Positions 1 to 6,157 are shown, numbered from the stretch's first letter. The stretch: 12,085 bases of DNA from Chryseobacterium gleum (GCA_945903925.1 CAMDPJ010000053.1:1-12085); one strand, 5' to 3'. A program made the numbers and translations. Notes: generated by a model not told the origin, from the sequence alone.

Positions 1-187
1 AAAAGTGGATATTTTAACCTTAGGACAATATCTTCAGCCCACAGCAAAACACTTGCCTGTGGCCGAATTCATTACACCTGAAAAATTTGAACAGTTTAAA
101 GAAGACGCTTTAAAGATGGGCTTTAGATATGTGGAGAGTGGCCCTTTAGTGCGCTCTTCGTATCATGCAGAAAAACATTTATTTTAG
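1..187 (+). CDS. lipA: Lipoyl synthase, C-terminal part (partial, 5' end outside window)
   Basis: This is the last 61 codons of a radical SAM enzyme that inserts two sulfurs into the octanoyl chain on lipoyl-dependent proteins, making the lipoyl cofactor of pyruvate and 2-oxoglutarate dehydrogenases and the glycine cleavage H protein in the cytoplasm. The visible part carries the family's end blocks: TLGQYLQPT, a HLPV segment, a MGFRYVESGPLVRSSYHAE stretch and a stop soon after. In characterised LipA proteins the RSSY serine helps ligate the sacrificial auxiliary 4Fe-4S cluster, and it is present here. The first complete codon is at base 2. The GTG at base 5 is an internal valine, not a start, because the frame stays open to the window edge. 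The N-terminal cysteine motifs lie outside the window. The next gene begins 25 bases downstream and may be co-transcribed. Confidence 0.95.
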   Translation, partial: KVDILTLGQYLQPTAKHLPVAEFITPEKFEQFKEDALKMGFRYVESGPLVRSSYHAEKHLF

Positions 188-212
188 TAAACAATCAAAC
201 AAAAACCATGGT

Positions 213-908
213 ATGAAAAAAACATTACTTTTTAGTTTAATGTGGGTGTTCACCGTTACTGCAGTTAATGCGCAACATAAGAATATCATTAAAATTCGGC
301 CACTTACTGCTGCAATAGGTAATTATGATTTGATGTTTGAAAGAAGCTTAGGATCAAGGACTTCTGTATCCTTTGAGTTTGCTTATTTCAGCAAAAACAT
401 TACTGATTTAATTATACAGCAATTAAAGCCTTATGGAATTATTAATGAAGCGATGATTGCTGGCTATATGATTACTCCTCAATTTCGTTTTTATATAAAA
501 GGTAATTCGCCTAAAGGTTTATATATAAATGCTTTTTTACAATCAGGTAAATATTCTGTTTCACAAAAAAATACCGATCAATATTCTGTTACGTCTTCTG
601 GCAGTGGTTCATTGAATATATTAGGCGGAGGTGCCGGAATTGGTTACCAATGGCAAATTGGAATGTTCTACATCGACTGGAATTTCTTCGGTGCTTCAAT
701 GCAGTCGTGGAATATGGAATTCAATTACGATATAGTCACTGGAGATAACATTAAAAACGCTGAATATCTTAGGGATAAATTAAATAACTTATTGGCATTT
801 GATGATTTTAAAATTACACCAACTGCAGCTGGATTAGAACTTAATTCTCCAAATGCAACTTACCTACCTAACTTCAAAACAAACCTTTCAATAGGCTTTT
901 GTTTCTAG
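213..908 (+). CDS. Secreted outer-membrane beta-barrel-like protein (DUF3575-like)
   Basis: A 231-residue exported protein with no assigned function. Residues 1-20 form a classical signal peptide (MKK, hydrophobic core, then VNA before Gln21). The rest alternates short amphipathic beta strands with Gly/Asn turns and ends in Phe, as barrel proteins recognised by the BAM machinery usually do. The order of blocks (a PLT..IGNYDLMFERSLG strand near 30-47, an FRFYI strand at 91-95, a GLYINAF strand at 102-108 and a GGGAGIGYQW strand at 138-147) resembles the DUF3575 type of Bacteroidota barrel; that family call is from memory of the pattern, not a search. I chose the ATG at 213 over one at 165 because the earlier start overlaps lipA and puts 16 polar residues before the signal peptide. 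It is followed by a strong terminator. Confidence 0.8.
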   Translation: MKKTLLFSLMWVFTVTAVNAQHKNIIKIRPLTAAIGNYDLMFERSLGSRTSVSFEFAYFSKNITDLIIQQLKPYGIINEAMIAGYMITPQFRFYIKGNSPKGLYINAFLQSGKYSVSQKNTDQYSVTSSGSGSLNILGGGAGIGYQWQIGMFYIDWNFFGASMQSWNMEFNYDIVTGDNIKNAEYLRDKLNNLLAFDDFKITPTAAGLELNSPNATYLPNFKTNLSIGFCF

Positions 909-924
909 TATTAAATAGACAATG

Positions 925-966
925 AAAAAATCCCCTTTGTAAATTAAAACAAATGGGATTTTTATT
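925..966. terminator. Bidirectional hairpin terminator between convergent genes
   Basis: Arms at 926-940 and 949-963 (AAAAATCCCCTTTGT against ACAAATGGGATTTTT) pair over 15 positions with a single mismatch around an 8-base AT-rich loop. The A-run on the left and T-run on the right make it usable from both sides. It lies between the stop of the barrel gene and the stop of the convergent FAH-family gene, so it probably ends both transcripts. Confidence 0.85.
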
Positions 967-1581
967 TTATTTAATATTGAAGTCAAGCAAACACTCTTCT
1001 TCAAAATAAGCTTTTAAATTATCGCCAATTTTAACAGGTGAAACACCTTCGGGAGTTCCTGTATAAATTAAATCTCCGGTTTTTAAGGTGATGTATTTAG
1101 ATACCTCGGCGATGATGTCATCTATTTTAAACATCATATCAGAGGTGTTGCCTTTTTGCACTGTTTTGCCATTGATATCTAAATGGAAGTTGATGTTGTT
1201 TACATCAATAATAGAAGATACAGGAATGAATTTTTTACCTACAGGTGCCGAGTTATCGAAAGCTTTAGCTTTCTCCCAAGGCAAGCCTTGTTCTTTTAAT
1301 TTCCATTGAATGTCGCGCGCGGTAAAATCGATACCAATACCAATTTCAGAGTAATATTTAGGTGCGAATTGCTTTTGAATGTTTTTCCCCACCTTATCGA
1401 TCTTCACAACTATTTCTACTTCATGATGCACTTCTTTGCTAAAATCGGGATGGTAAAAAGGTTCGTTGTCTTTAAGTAAAGCAGTATCTGGTTTCAGAAA
1501 GAAACAAAGTTCACCGGGCATTTTGCCATCAAATTCTTTAACGTGTTTTAAATAGTTTTTACCAATACAAATAATTTTCAT
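967..1581 (-). CDS. Fumarylacetoacetate hydrolase-family protein (acylpyruvase / oxaloacetate-handling type)
   Basis: A 204-residue, probably cytosolic metal-dependent enzyme of the short FAH superfamily branch (YcgM/FAHD1-like). Members hydrolyse acylpyruvates or act on oxaloacetate (decarboxylation or tautomerisation). The substrate here cannot be told from sequence. The family signature is complete: GKNY at 7-10, the HHEVE block at 52-56 with metal-ligand candidates Glu54 and Glu56, Asp85 in the GIDFTARD block as the third ligand candidate, GLPWEKAKAFD at 99-109 including the active-site Lys, and the C-terminal TGTPEGVSPV block at 174-183. Length is normal for this branch, which lacks the N-terminal SH3-like domain of true FAH. 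The ATG at 1581 gives the expected MKIICIGKNY start. A 37-codon membrane ORF ends 13 bases upstream on the same strand, so the two may be co-transcribed. Confidence 0.9.
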   Translation of the reverse strand: MKIICIGKNYLKHVKEFDGKMPGELCFFLKPDTALLKDNEPFYHPDFSKEVHHEVEIVVKIDKVGKNIQKQFAPKYYSEIGIGIDFTARDIQWKLKEQGLPWEKAKAFDNSAPVGKKFIPVSSIIDVNNINFHLDINGKTVQKGNTSDMMFKIDDIIAEVSKYITLKTGDLIYTGTPEGVSPVKIGDNLKAYFEEECLLDFNIK

Positions 1582-1594
1582 GGGCTTGCTTGTT

Positions 1595-1708
1595 TTACTT
1601 CAAGTGAAAAAACAAAAGTAAGCAAGCAATTAAGAATAAAGGAAAAACGATAAAGGTTTTTCTTTCCTCCACTAAATTGAGGAAGATTTTTTGAATCAAT
1701 TTTTTCAT
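1595..1708 (-). CDS. Candidate 37-aa single-pass membrane miniprotein
   Basis: A short reading frame (ATG at 1708, TAA at 1595) that is easy to miss because of its size. It encodes a basic start (MKKLIQKIF), a charged EERK segment at about 14-17 and then a hydrophobic helix from about 18 to 34 (TFIVFPLFLIACLLLFF), ending HLK. This is a plausible one-pass inner-membrane peptide with its N-terminus in the cytoplasm. The layout of ERK plus an aromatic, a proline and then a Leu-rich helix recalls the small DUF5989 membrane proteins, but the usual tail of that family is absent, so this is only a resemblance. A promoter-like TTTG-N20-TACTTTG lies just upstream, giving a short leader. It stops 13 bases before the FAH-family gene. 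There is no homology evidence available to me; it could be a chance frame. Confidence 0.45.
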   Translation of the reverse strand: MKKLIQKIFLNLVEERKTFIVFPLFLIACLLLFFHLK

Positions 1709-1728
1709 AATCTTGTTTTAGTGGAATT

Positions 1729-1759
1729 CAAAGTAGGAAAAAGAAGCGTGATAGCCAAA
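1729..1759 (-). promoter_or_regulatory. Candidate Bacteroidota-type promoter for the miniprotein/FAH transcript
   Basis: On the minus strand TTTG (1759-1756) is followed after 20 bases by TACTTTG (1735-1729). This matches the -33 TTTG and approximates the -7 TAnnTTTG consensus, with one base missing between TA and TTTG. Predicted initiation near 1722 would leave a leader of about 14 bases before the ATG at 1708. A second exact TAnnTTTG (TACTTTTG, 1620-1613) lies inside the miniprotein ORF, but I see no good -33 partner for it. Confidence 0.35.
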
Positions 1760-1844
1760 TTTAAATTTTAAAAACTGTATCTTTTTCAAAGTTTTGTATT
1801 CCAAAAATAAATAGGCAATTTAGTCACTCTAAAAATAAACACTC

Positions 1845-2366
1845 ATGGAAGAATTCGCTCAAATGTTAATGTACACGGTACCCTCTGTAGTTGTTGGTGC
1901 TGTAGCTTATTTATTGGCAAAGAAATTTATTGATAGAGAGAACCATCGAATTTCATTAGAGTTTAGAAAAGAAAATCAGAAACTATCAGCGCCACTAGTA
2001 ATGCAATCGTACGAAAGATTAGTATTACTGCTGGAGCGAACACAAATTCCGGGTATTATTTCACGAGCGCAACGCCATGGCATGAGTGCTAGATTGATGC
2101 AAAATGAAATTACAACTACCATACGCAGCGAATTTGAACACAATATCACCCAGCAGTTGTATGTTTCTAAAAACACTTGGGATTTTGTTAAAAAATCGCG
2201 AGATGAAAGTATTAAGCTGGTGAATATGGCCGCTACCAAAGTAAGCGATTCGGCTAATGTTATTCAGTACAGCAGAGAGTTGCTAACCTTGTTGGCTGCT
2301 CAAGAAACCGATTGGAATCAAAAAGCATTAGATGTGGTGAAAGCCGAATTCAGAAAATCGTTTTAA
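1845..2366 (+). CDS. Membrane-anchored helical protein of unknown function (DUF7935-like), coupled to meaB
   Basis: A 173-residue protein with one hydrophobic segment at about 9-25 (MYTVPSVVVGAVAYLLA), then a Lys/Arg/Glu-rich stretch and an almost entirely alpha-helical remainder that should sit in the cytoplasm. Recognisable blocks are LVMQSYERLVLLLERTQIP (about 51-69), an IRSEFEHNITQQLYVS block (93-108) and a W...I...KA.VKAEF end. I associate this pattern with the Bacteroidota-specific family DUF7935, by recall only; no function is known to me. It has no cleavable signal peptide and no catalytic motif. The stop codon TAA overlaps the ATG of meaB by one base (TAATG), so translation of the two is probably coupled. 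The start at 1845 is preceded by an A-rich leader (AAAAATAAACACTC) typical of this phylum. Confidence 0.75.
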   Translation: MEEFAQMLMYTVPSVVVGAVAYLLAKKFIDRENHRISLEFRKENQKLSAPLVMQSYERLVLLLERTQIPGIISRAQRHGMSARLMQNEITTTIRSEFEHNITQQLYVSKNTWDFVKKSRDESIKLVNMAATKVSDSANVIQYSRELLTLLAAQETDWNQKALDVVKAEFRKSF

Positions 2367-3322
2367 TGACTCCTCACGATTGGTTAGATAGACTGCACAA
2401 AGCAGATACTAATGCTTTTGCAAAAGCCTTAACACTTACCGAAAGTTCTAAAGAAGAAGACCAACAAATTTTACGCGATATTGTAAAGCTTTGCGCCAGC
2501 AAGGGTAAAGCTTTGCGCATTGGTATCACGGGTGTACCAGGGGTTGGTAAAAGCACTTTTATCGATGAGTTGGGGACTTATTTGTGCAACGATTTACATA
2601 AGAAAATAGCGGTGTTGGCTATCGACCCTAGTTCGTCTAAAAGTGGAGGAAGCATTTTGGGCGATAAAACGCGCATGGAGAAATTAGCGCGAAATGAGCG
2701 TGCTTTCATTAGGCCTATACCTAGCAGAAATCAGTTGGGGGGAGTAGCATCAGGCTTGGCAGATGCAATTCTTTTAAGCGAAGAGGTGGGTAACGACATT
2801 GTGATAGTGGAGACAGTGGGGGTAGGACAATCGGAAGTAGAAGTGTGTAAATTAGTCGATATTATCGTTTTTTTGGTGTTGCCTAATTCGGGCGACGATT
2901 TACAAGGCATCAAAAGAGGTATCATGGAAGAAGTGCATGTGCTGGTTATCAATAAAAACGATGGAGAATATCAAACCGCTGCCTTAAAAAGCAAGATGAA
3001 CCTCGATACTATTTTGCAAATCATGCCATCGCCTATCGCGCATGAAAAGCGAGAAGTATTCTTGTGTTCCTCCGCAGAAAACAAAGGTATTACTGAATTG
3101 TGGAAAGCCATTGAGCTACTAGCAGAAAGAATGAAAAACAGTGGTGTTTTAGAAGAGCGCAGAAAACAACAACAGCAAGAATTATTTCAAACTTTATTGC
3201 AAAAAAACATACTCGCTCAATTTTACAAACAACAAGGAGTAGAAGAAAAAATAAAACAACTTTATATAGAGATAGAACAGGGTAGGTTAGATGCTTATTC
3301 GGCAGTAAAAAAGGTGCTGTAA
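2366..3322 (+). CDS. meaB: Methylmalonyl-CoA mutase-associated GTPase MeaB
   Basis: A 318-residue G3E-family P-loop GTPase. MeaB proteins bind the adenosylcobalamin-dependent methylmalonyl-CoA mutase and use GTP hydrolysis to gate cofactor loading and eject damaged cobalamin. Visible motifs are Walker A GVPGVGKST (56-64), the LAIDPSSSKSGGSILGDKTRM block (84-104) with the Mg-site Asp, RPIPSRNQLGG (116-126), the G3-equivalent ETVGVGQSE (149-157), LQGIKRGIME (179-188), a G4 guanine-specificity motif NKND (196-199, usually NKAD in the family) and SSA (235-237) as G5. The C-terminal helical arm (about 245-318) would form the dimerisation part. I place the start at the ATG at 2366, which overlaps the preceding stop. 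An ATG at 2312 would add 18 unrelated residues deep in the upstream gene. The mutase genes are not in this window. Confidence 0.95.
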   Translation: MTPHDWLDRLHKADTNAFAKALTLTESSKEEDQQILRDIVKLCASKGKALRIGITGVPGVGKSTFIDELGTYLCNDLHKKIAVLAIDPSSSKSGGSILGDKTRMEKLARNERAFIRPIPSRNQLGGVASGLADAILLSEEVGNDIVIVETVGVGQSEVEVCKLVDIIVFLVLPNSGDDLQGIKRGIMEEVHVLVINKNDGEYQTAALKSKMNLDTILQIMPSPIAHEKREVFLCSSAENKGITELWKAIELLAERMKNSGVLEERRKQQQQELFQTLLQKNILAQFYKQQGVEEKIKQLYIEIEQGRLDAYSAVKKVL

Positions 3323-3334
3323 GTATTTAAATAC
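3323..3334. repeat. 12-bp perfect palindrome directly after meaB
   Basis: GTATTTAAATAC is its own reverse complement and begins on the base after the meaB stop codon. It is too tight to form a useful hairpin and has no following T-run, so it is not a normal terminator. It could be a protein-binding site, or simply AT-rich chance. Confidence 0.4.
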
Positions 3335-3365
3335 CTGCTTTCTCTATTTATTTAGTTAGAAAAAT

Positions 3366-3491
3366 ATGAAAACATTAGATTATCGGCCGTCAATCATTCC
3401 TTGCCAATTAGCGCTTAGTGGTATCGCAAAAACCACCATTGATCATTTAAACGCATGGCAAAAAGAAAAATCGGCAGCTAATGAGTTGTAA
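3366..3491 (+). CDS. Candidate 41-aa small ORF of unknown function
   Basis: A reading frame from ATG 3366 to TAA 3489-3491, in the 243-base gap between meaB and pgm. The peptide starts MKTLDYRPSIIPCQLALSG and ends QKEKSAANEL. It is soluble in character, with no signal peptide or membrane helix, one Cys and one Trp. The stretch is visibly richer in G and C than the AT-rich sequence on both sides, as coding DNA is here, and the leader (AGTTAGAAAAAT) is A-rich like others in the window. I recognise no family. It could be a genuine small protein or the surviving end of a decayed gene. It sits 43 bases after meaB and 74 before pgm on the same strand. Confidence 0.4.
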   Translation: MKTLDYRPSIIPCQLALSGIAKTTIDHLNAWQKEKSAANEL

Positions 3492-3565
3492 TAAAATATT
3501 GATTTAAAATTTCAAAACCACAACCAATCGGCAAAACCTCAGTATAACAACGAAATCTACTAACT

Positions 3566-5209
3566 ATGAGCATTCATCCCAACGCAGGAAAATTTCCATC
3601 TCATCGCAGATTAGTCAATATCCCTAAACTAATTTCTTCGTATTATTCAGGTATTCCCGATGCTACCAAAAAAGACCAAAGAATTTCTTTTGGTACTTCT
3701 GGACATCGTGGTTCTTCGGTGCACAATAGTTTTAACGAAAATCATATTTTAGCGGTGAGTCAGGCGGTTGTGTTGTACCGCAAAGAATTTAAGATTGACG
3801 GTCCGCTATTTATTGGTATCGATACACACGCCTTATCCACTCCGGCTTTTAGAACTACGGTAGAAGTGATGGCTGGAAATGAGGTACAAATATTCATTTC
3901 TAAAGACGATGAATACACGCCAACTCCTTCTGTTTCACATGCGATACTCACTTTTAATAGAGGAAGGAAAGCGAATTTGGCCGATGGTATCGTAATTACT
4001 CCATCGCACAATCCGCCAGAAGATGGTGGCTTTAAATACAATCCTCCAAATGCCGGTCCGGCTGGCTCTGATGCCACTTCATGGATAGAAAAAAAGGCCA
4101 ATGCCATTTTAGAAAACAATCTTAAAGAGGTAAAAAAAGTTCCTTTTGAAAAAGCATTGAAAGCAGCAACTACCCATCGCTACGATTATATTGCATCTTA
4201 TGTAAATGATTTGTCGAATGTTTTAGATACCGATTTATTGCGCGATTCGCACATTAAAATGGGTGTGCACCCGCTAGGTGGCGCGGGAGTTAAATATTGG
4301 GATGCCATTGCAGAAAAATACAAACTCAATTTAAATGTGATTAGCGATGAAGTAGATTTTACTTTTCGTTTTATGACCTTAGATTGGGATGGAAAAGTGC
4401 GCATGGACCCGTCGTCGCCTTATGCCATGCAGAGCTTAATTGATTTAAAATCGAAATACGATATTGCTTTTGCTTGTGATACCGATCATGACAGACACGG
4501 TATTGTTACCAAAAGTGGAGGCTTGATGCAACCCAATCATTACTTAACGGTGATGATTGATTACTTGTTTCAACACCGCAGCCATTGGAGTAAAAACGCA
4601 GCCATAGGTAAAACTTTGGTGAGTAGTAGTATGATTGATTTGATTGCTGCAAAGTTGGGCAGAAAAGTGGTGGAAGTGCCTGTAGGATTTAAATGGTTTG
4701 TGGACGGACTCATCGATGGATCCTTAGGATTTGTAGGGGAGGAGAGTGCAGGTGCATCGTTCTTAAGAAAAGATGGTTCGGTTTGGACTACCGATAAAGA
4801 TGGAATTATTCCAGCTTTGCTTTCTGCTGAAATAACAGCCAAAACAGGTAATGATCCTTCGCAGATTTACAATCAATTTACCAAAGAATTTGGTTCGCCT
4901 GTTTACGATAGAATAGATGCTCCGGCAACACCCGAACAAAAAGCGGCATTATCGAAATTGTCACCTTCACAAGTAAAATCAACCGAGTTAGCTGGCGATA
5001 AAATTGAATTAATGTTGACCGAGGCACCAGGAAACGGAGCAGCTTTGGGCGGATTAAAAGTAATTTCTAAAAACGGGTGGTTTGCTGCTAGACCAAGCGG
5101 CACCGAAAATATTTACAAGATTTACGCTGAAAGCTTCTTAGGTGAAAGGCACCTAAGAAGCATTCAAGATGAGGCTAAAGTTATTGTGGGTAAAGCAGTA
5201 GAGGAGTAA
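3566..5209 (+). CDS. pgm: Phosphoglucomutase (alpha-D-glucose phosphate-specific)
   Basis: A 547-residue cytosolic enzyme that interconverts glucose-1-phosphate and glucose-6-phosphate, feeding nucleotide-sugar, glycogen and surface-polysaccharide synthesis. Length matches the roughly 546-residue E. coli Pgm type. All four signature loops are present: the phosphoserine loop TPSHNP with Ser147, the metal loop DTDHDR at 305-310, the sugar-recognition loop GEESAGAS at 391-398, and the phosphate-binding loop RPSGTEN at 509-515. The FGTSGHRG block is at 42-49. The loop wording, notably TPSHNPPEDGGFKYNPPNAGPAG and GEESAGAS, fits the Pgm branch better than PgcA or phosphomannomutase ManB. The ATG at 3566 gives the expected N-terminal extension before FGTSGHRG. 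The 3' coding end contains a perfect 12-bp hairpin, described separately. No conventional terminator follows, only an 8-T run at 5214-5221. Confidence 0.96.
   Translation: MSIHPNAGKFPSHRRLVNIPKLISSYYSGIPDATKKDQRISFGTSGHRGSSVHNSFNENHILAVSQAVVLYRKEFKIDGPLFIGIDTHALSTPAFRTTVEVMAGNEVQIFISKDDEYTPTPSVSHAILTFNRGRKANLADGIVITPSHNPPEDGGFKYNPPNAGPAGSDATSWIEKKANAILENNLKEVKKVPFEKALKAATTHRYDYIASYVNDLSNVLDTDLLRDSHIKMGVHPLGGAGVKYWDAIAEKYKLNLNVISDEVDFTFRFMTLDWDGKVRMDPSSPYAMQSLIDLKSKYDIAFACDTDHDRHGIVTKSGGLMQPNHYLTVMIDYLFQHRSHWSKNAAIGKTLVSSSMIDLIAAKLGRKVVEVPVGFKWFVDGLIDGSLGFVGEESAGASFLRKDGSVWTTDKDGIIPALLSAEITAKTGNDPSQIYNQFTKEFGSPVYDRIDAPATPEQKAALSKLSPSQVKSTELAGDKIELMLTEAPGNGAALGGLKVISKNGWFAARPSGTENIYKIYAESFLGERHLRSIQDEAKVIVGKAVEE
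5133..5161. repeat. Perfect 12-bp intragenic hairpin in the 3' end of pgm
   Basis: GCTTCTTAGGTG (5133-5144) and CACCTAAGAAGC (5150-5161) are exact reverse complements around a 5-base loop (AAAGG). It lies in codons for ESFLGERHLRSI, about 45 bases before the stop. No T-run follows directly, so it is not a standard intrinsic terminator. It may act on the mRNA 3' end or be an unusual codon-choice coincidence. Confidence 0.85.
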
Positions 5210-5395
5210 CCTATTTTTTTTGATTTCCTGAAGAATACGCAATTAAAATCACGAGAAGGAGTAAGTCCTTCGAACGAAGTTGTTTAGTGAATTTTTCTTT
5301 TAACAAATCCCGATATTTTCAGAAAGCGTAACGAAAAATTCCGCAGATATAATCATTTACCGATTCAGAAATAGTTTTGTTCGCAGAAATTGGAA
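5210..5395. other. Non-coding spacer between convergent genes, rich in inverted repeats
   Basis: No credible reading frame on either strand. It contains an 8-T run (5214-5221), a 6-bp hairpin GAAGGA-GTAAG-TCCTTC (5255-5271), an overlapping dyad CTTCG-AA-CGAAG (5268-5279) that cannot form at the same time, and a wider perfect 9-bp inverted pair GAATTTTTC (5289-5297) / GAAAAATTC (5333-5341). It probably serves transcription termination for pgm or the opposing gene, or is a copy of a dispersed intergenic repeat. Confidence 0.5.
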
Positions 5396-6097
5396 TTATT
5401 CCTGCATTTTTTTTAATTCATCATCAATGAATTGAGGCGTTTTAAATTCAACACCTGCGGGCAATGTAAATTCTTTTGCATCTTGCGCTAAGTTTTTCAC
5501 CTCTTTAGCCGTAAAACGCATGATAACATCAAACTTTTCAATTTGGTATTCCATCAAAGTGCCTGGTATCTCTTTAAAAGGAGTGCACCAGTTGGGTTCT
5601 GTTAAAGCGATGTCATTAGTGTAATAAACATCGAAACTATAAGGTGTTTTACTGGCAATGCTAACCAATGCTTTTTTACATTTGAATCCGGCTATTTCTT
5701 TGGTTCCACCAGCAATAAATTTAACGGTATATTTAGGAACATCTTTTAGTAAAGAAGGTAAAGTTGATTCGTTTATTTGAGCAGCATAACGATGTTTTCC
5801 AATTTTAGCTACTTCAATTAATTCACGAGTTTGATTGTTTACCACGTAATCAATATTAACATAGCCAAAAGCAATAGAAAGATTGTTGATGTATTTATCA
5901 TCTTTAAATTGAAACTCCATTTGTGAAGGCATAATGGCCTGTGTAGAATTGTCGGCGTGTGGCTTAGGATAGGTGATATCGTAAATAATTATACCTTCTG
6001 ATTTACCTCCTAAAACTTCGCAGCCAACCTCACCTATAAGTAGGAAGACAATAACGACAATCGTTGAAATAATGCTAATTCTCCTGAAAATATTCAA
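5396..6097 (-). CDS. Exported GLPGLI/DUF4412-like protein, TTG start
   Basis: A 233-residue envelope protein of unknown function. Residues 1-25 form a basic then strongly hydrophobic export signal (RR, then IVVIVFLLIG), with Cys26 after EVG. The glutamate at -3 is poor for a lipobox, so lipoprotein status is uncertain and a simple signal peptide or anchor is possible. The mature part is beta-rich. Its block order recalls the GLPGLI and DUF4412 proteins of Bacteroidota: TKEIAGFKCKKA (132-143), VYYTNDI (157-163), NWCTPFKEIPGTLMEYQIE (169-187). That match is by pattern only. The start must be non-ATG: an in-frame stop lies at 6109-6107, and the first internal ATG is at residue 55, beyond the signal. 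TTG at 6097 is the best candidate. It lies 58 bases downstream of the barrel gene on the same strand. Confidence 0.7.
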   Translation of the reverse strand: MNIFRRISIISTIVVIVFLLIGEVGCEVLGGKSEGIIIYDITYPKPHADNSTQAIMPSQMEFQFKDDKYINNLSIAFGYVNIDYVVNNQTRELIEVAKIGKHRYAAQINESTLPSLLKDVPKYTVKFIAGGTKEIAGFKCKKALVSIASKTPYSFDVYYTNDIALTEPNWCTPFKEIPGTLMEYQIEKFDVIMRFTAKEVKNLAQDAKEFTLPAGVEFKTPQFIDDELKKMQE

Positions 6098-6123
6098 AGT
6101 GATTGATTATAAACTAGGCTAAA

Positions 6124-6157
6124 AGTAGCGTATTTTTTAATTAAACGCAATACTACT
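6124..6157 (-). terminator. Weak bulged hairpin after the barrel gene
   Basis: AGTAG (6124-6128) pairs with CTACT (6153-6157) and CGT (6129-6131) with ACG (6145-6147), with a short run of T following on the minus strand. It overlaps the barrel gene's stop codon. It may attenuate rather than end transcription into the next gene. Confidence 0.25.

Noticed and set aside
165..212. Upstream ATG at 165 extending the barrel-like protein by 16 residues
   Set aside because: It overlaps the lipA end and puts a polar stretch before an otherwise perfect signal peptide starting at 213.
1664..1692. TTCCTC-N9-GAGGAA stem followed by a T-run at 1687-1692, terminator-like
   Set aside because: No plus-strand gene ends upstream of it before the FAH-family gene's own 5' region, and the stem lies within the small ORF; short and probably incidental.
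2312..2365. Upstream ATG at 2312 for MeaB
   Set aside because: It lies inside the preceding gene and adds residues unlike any MeaB N-terminus; the overlapping TAATG start is better.
3760..4119. 119-codon open frame on the minus strand inside pgm
   Set aside because: It is fully antisense to conserved catalytic sequence of phosphoglucomutase and has no recognisable domain; a shadow frame.
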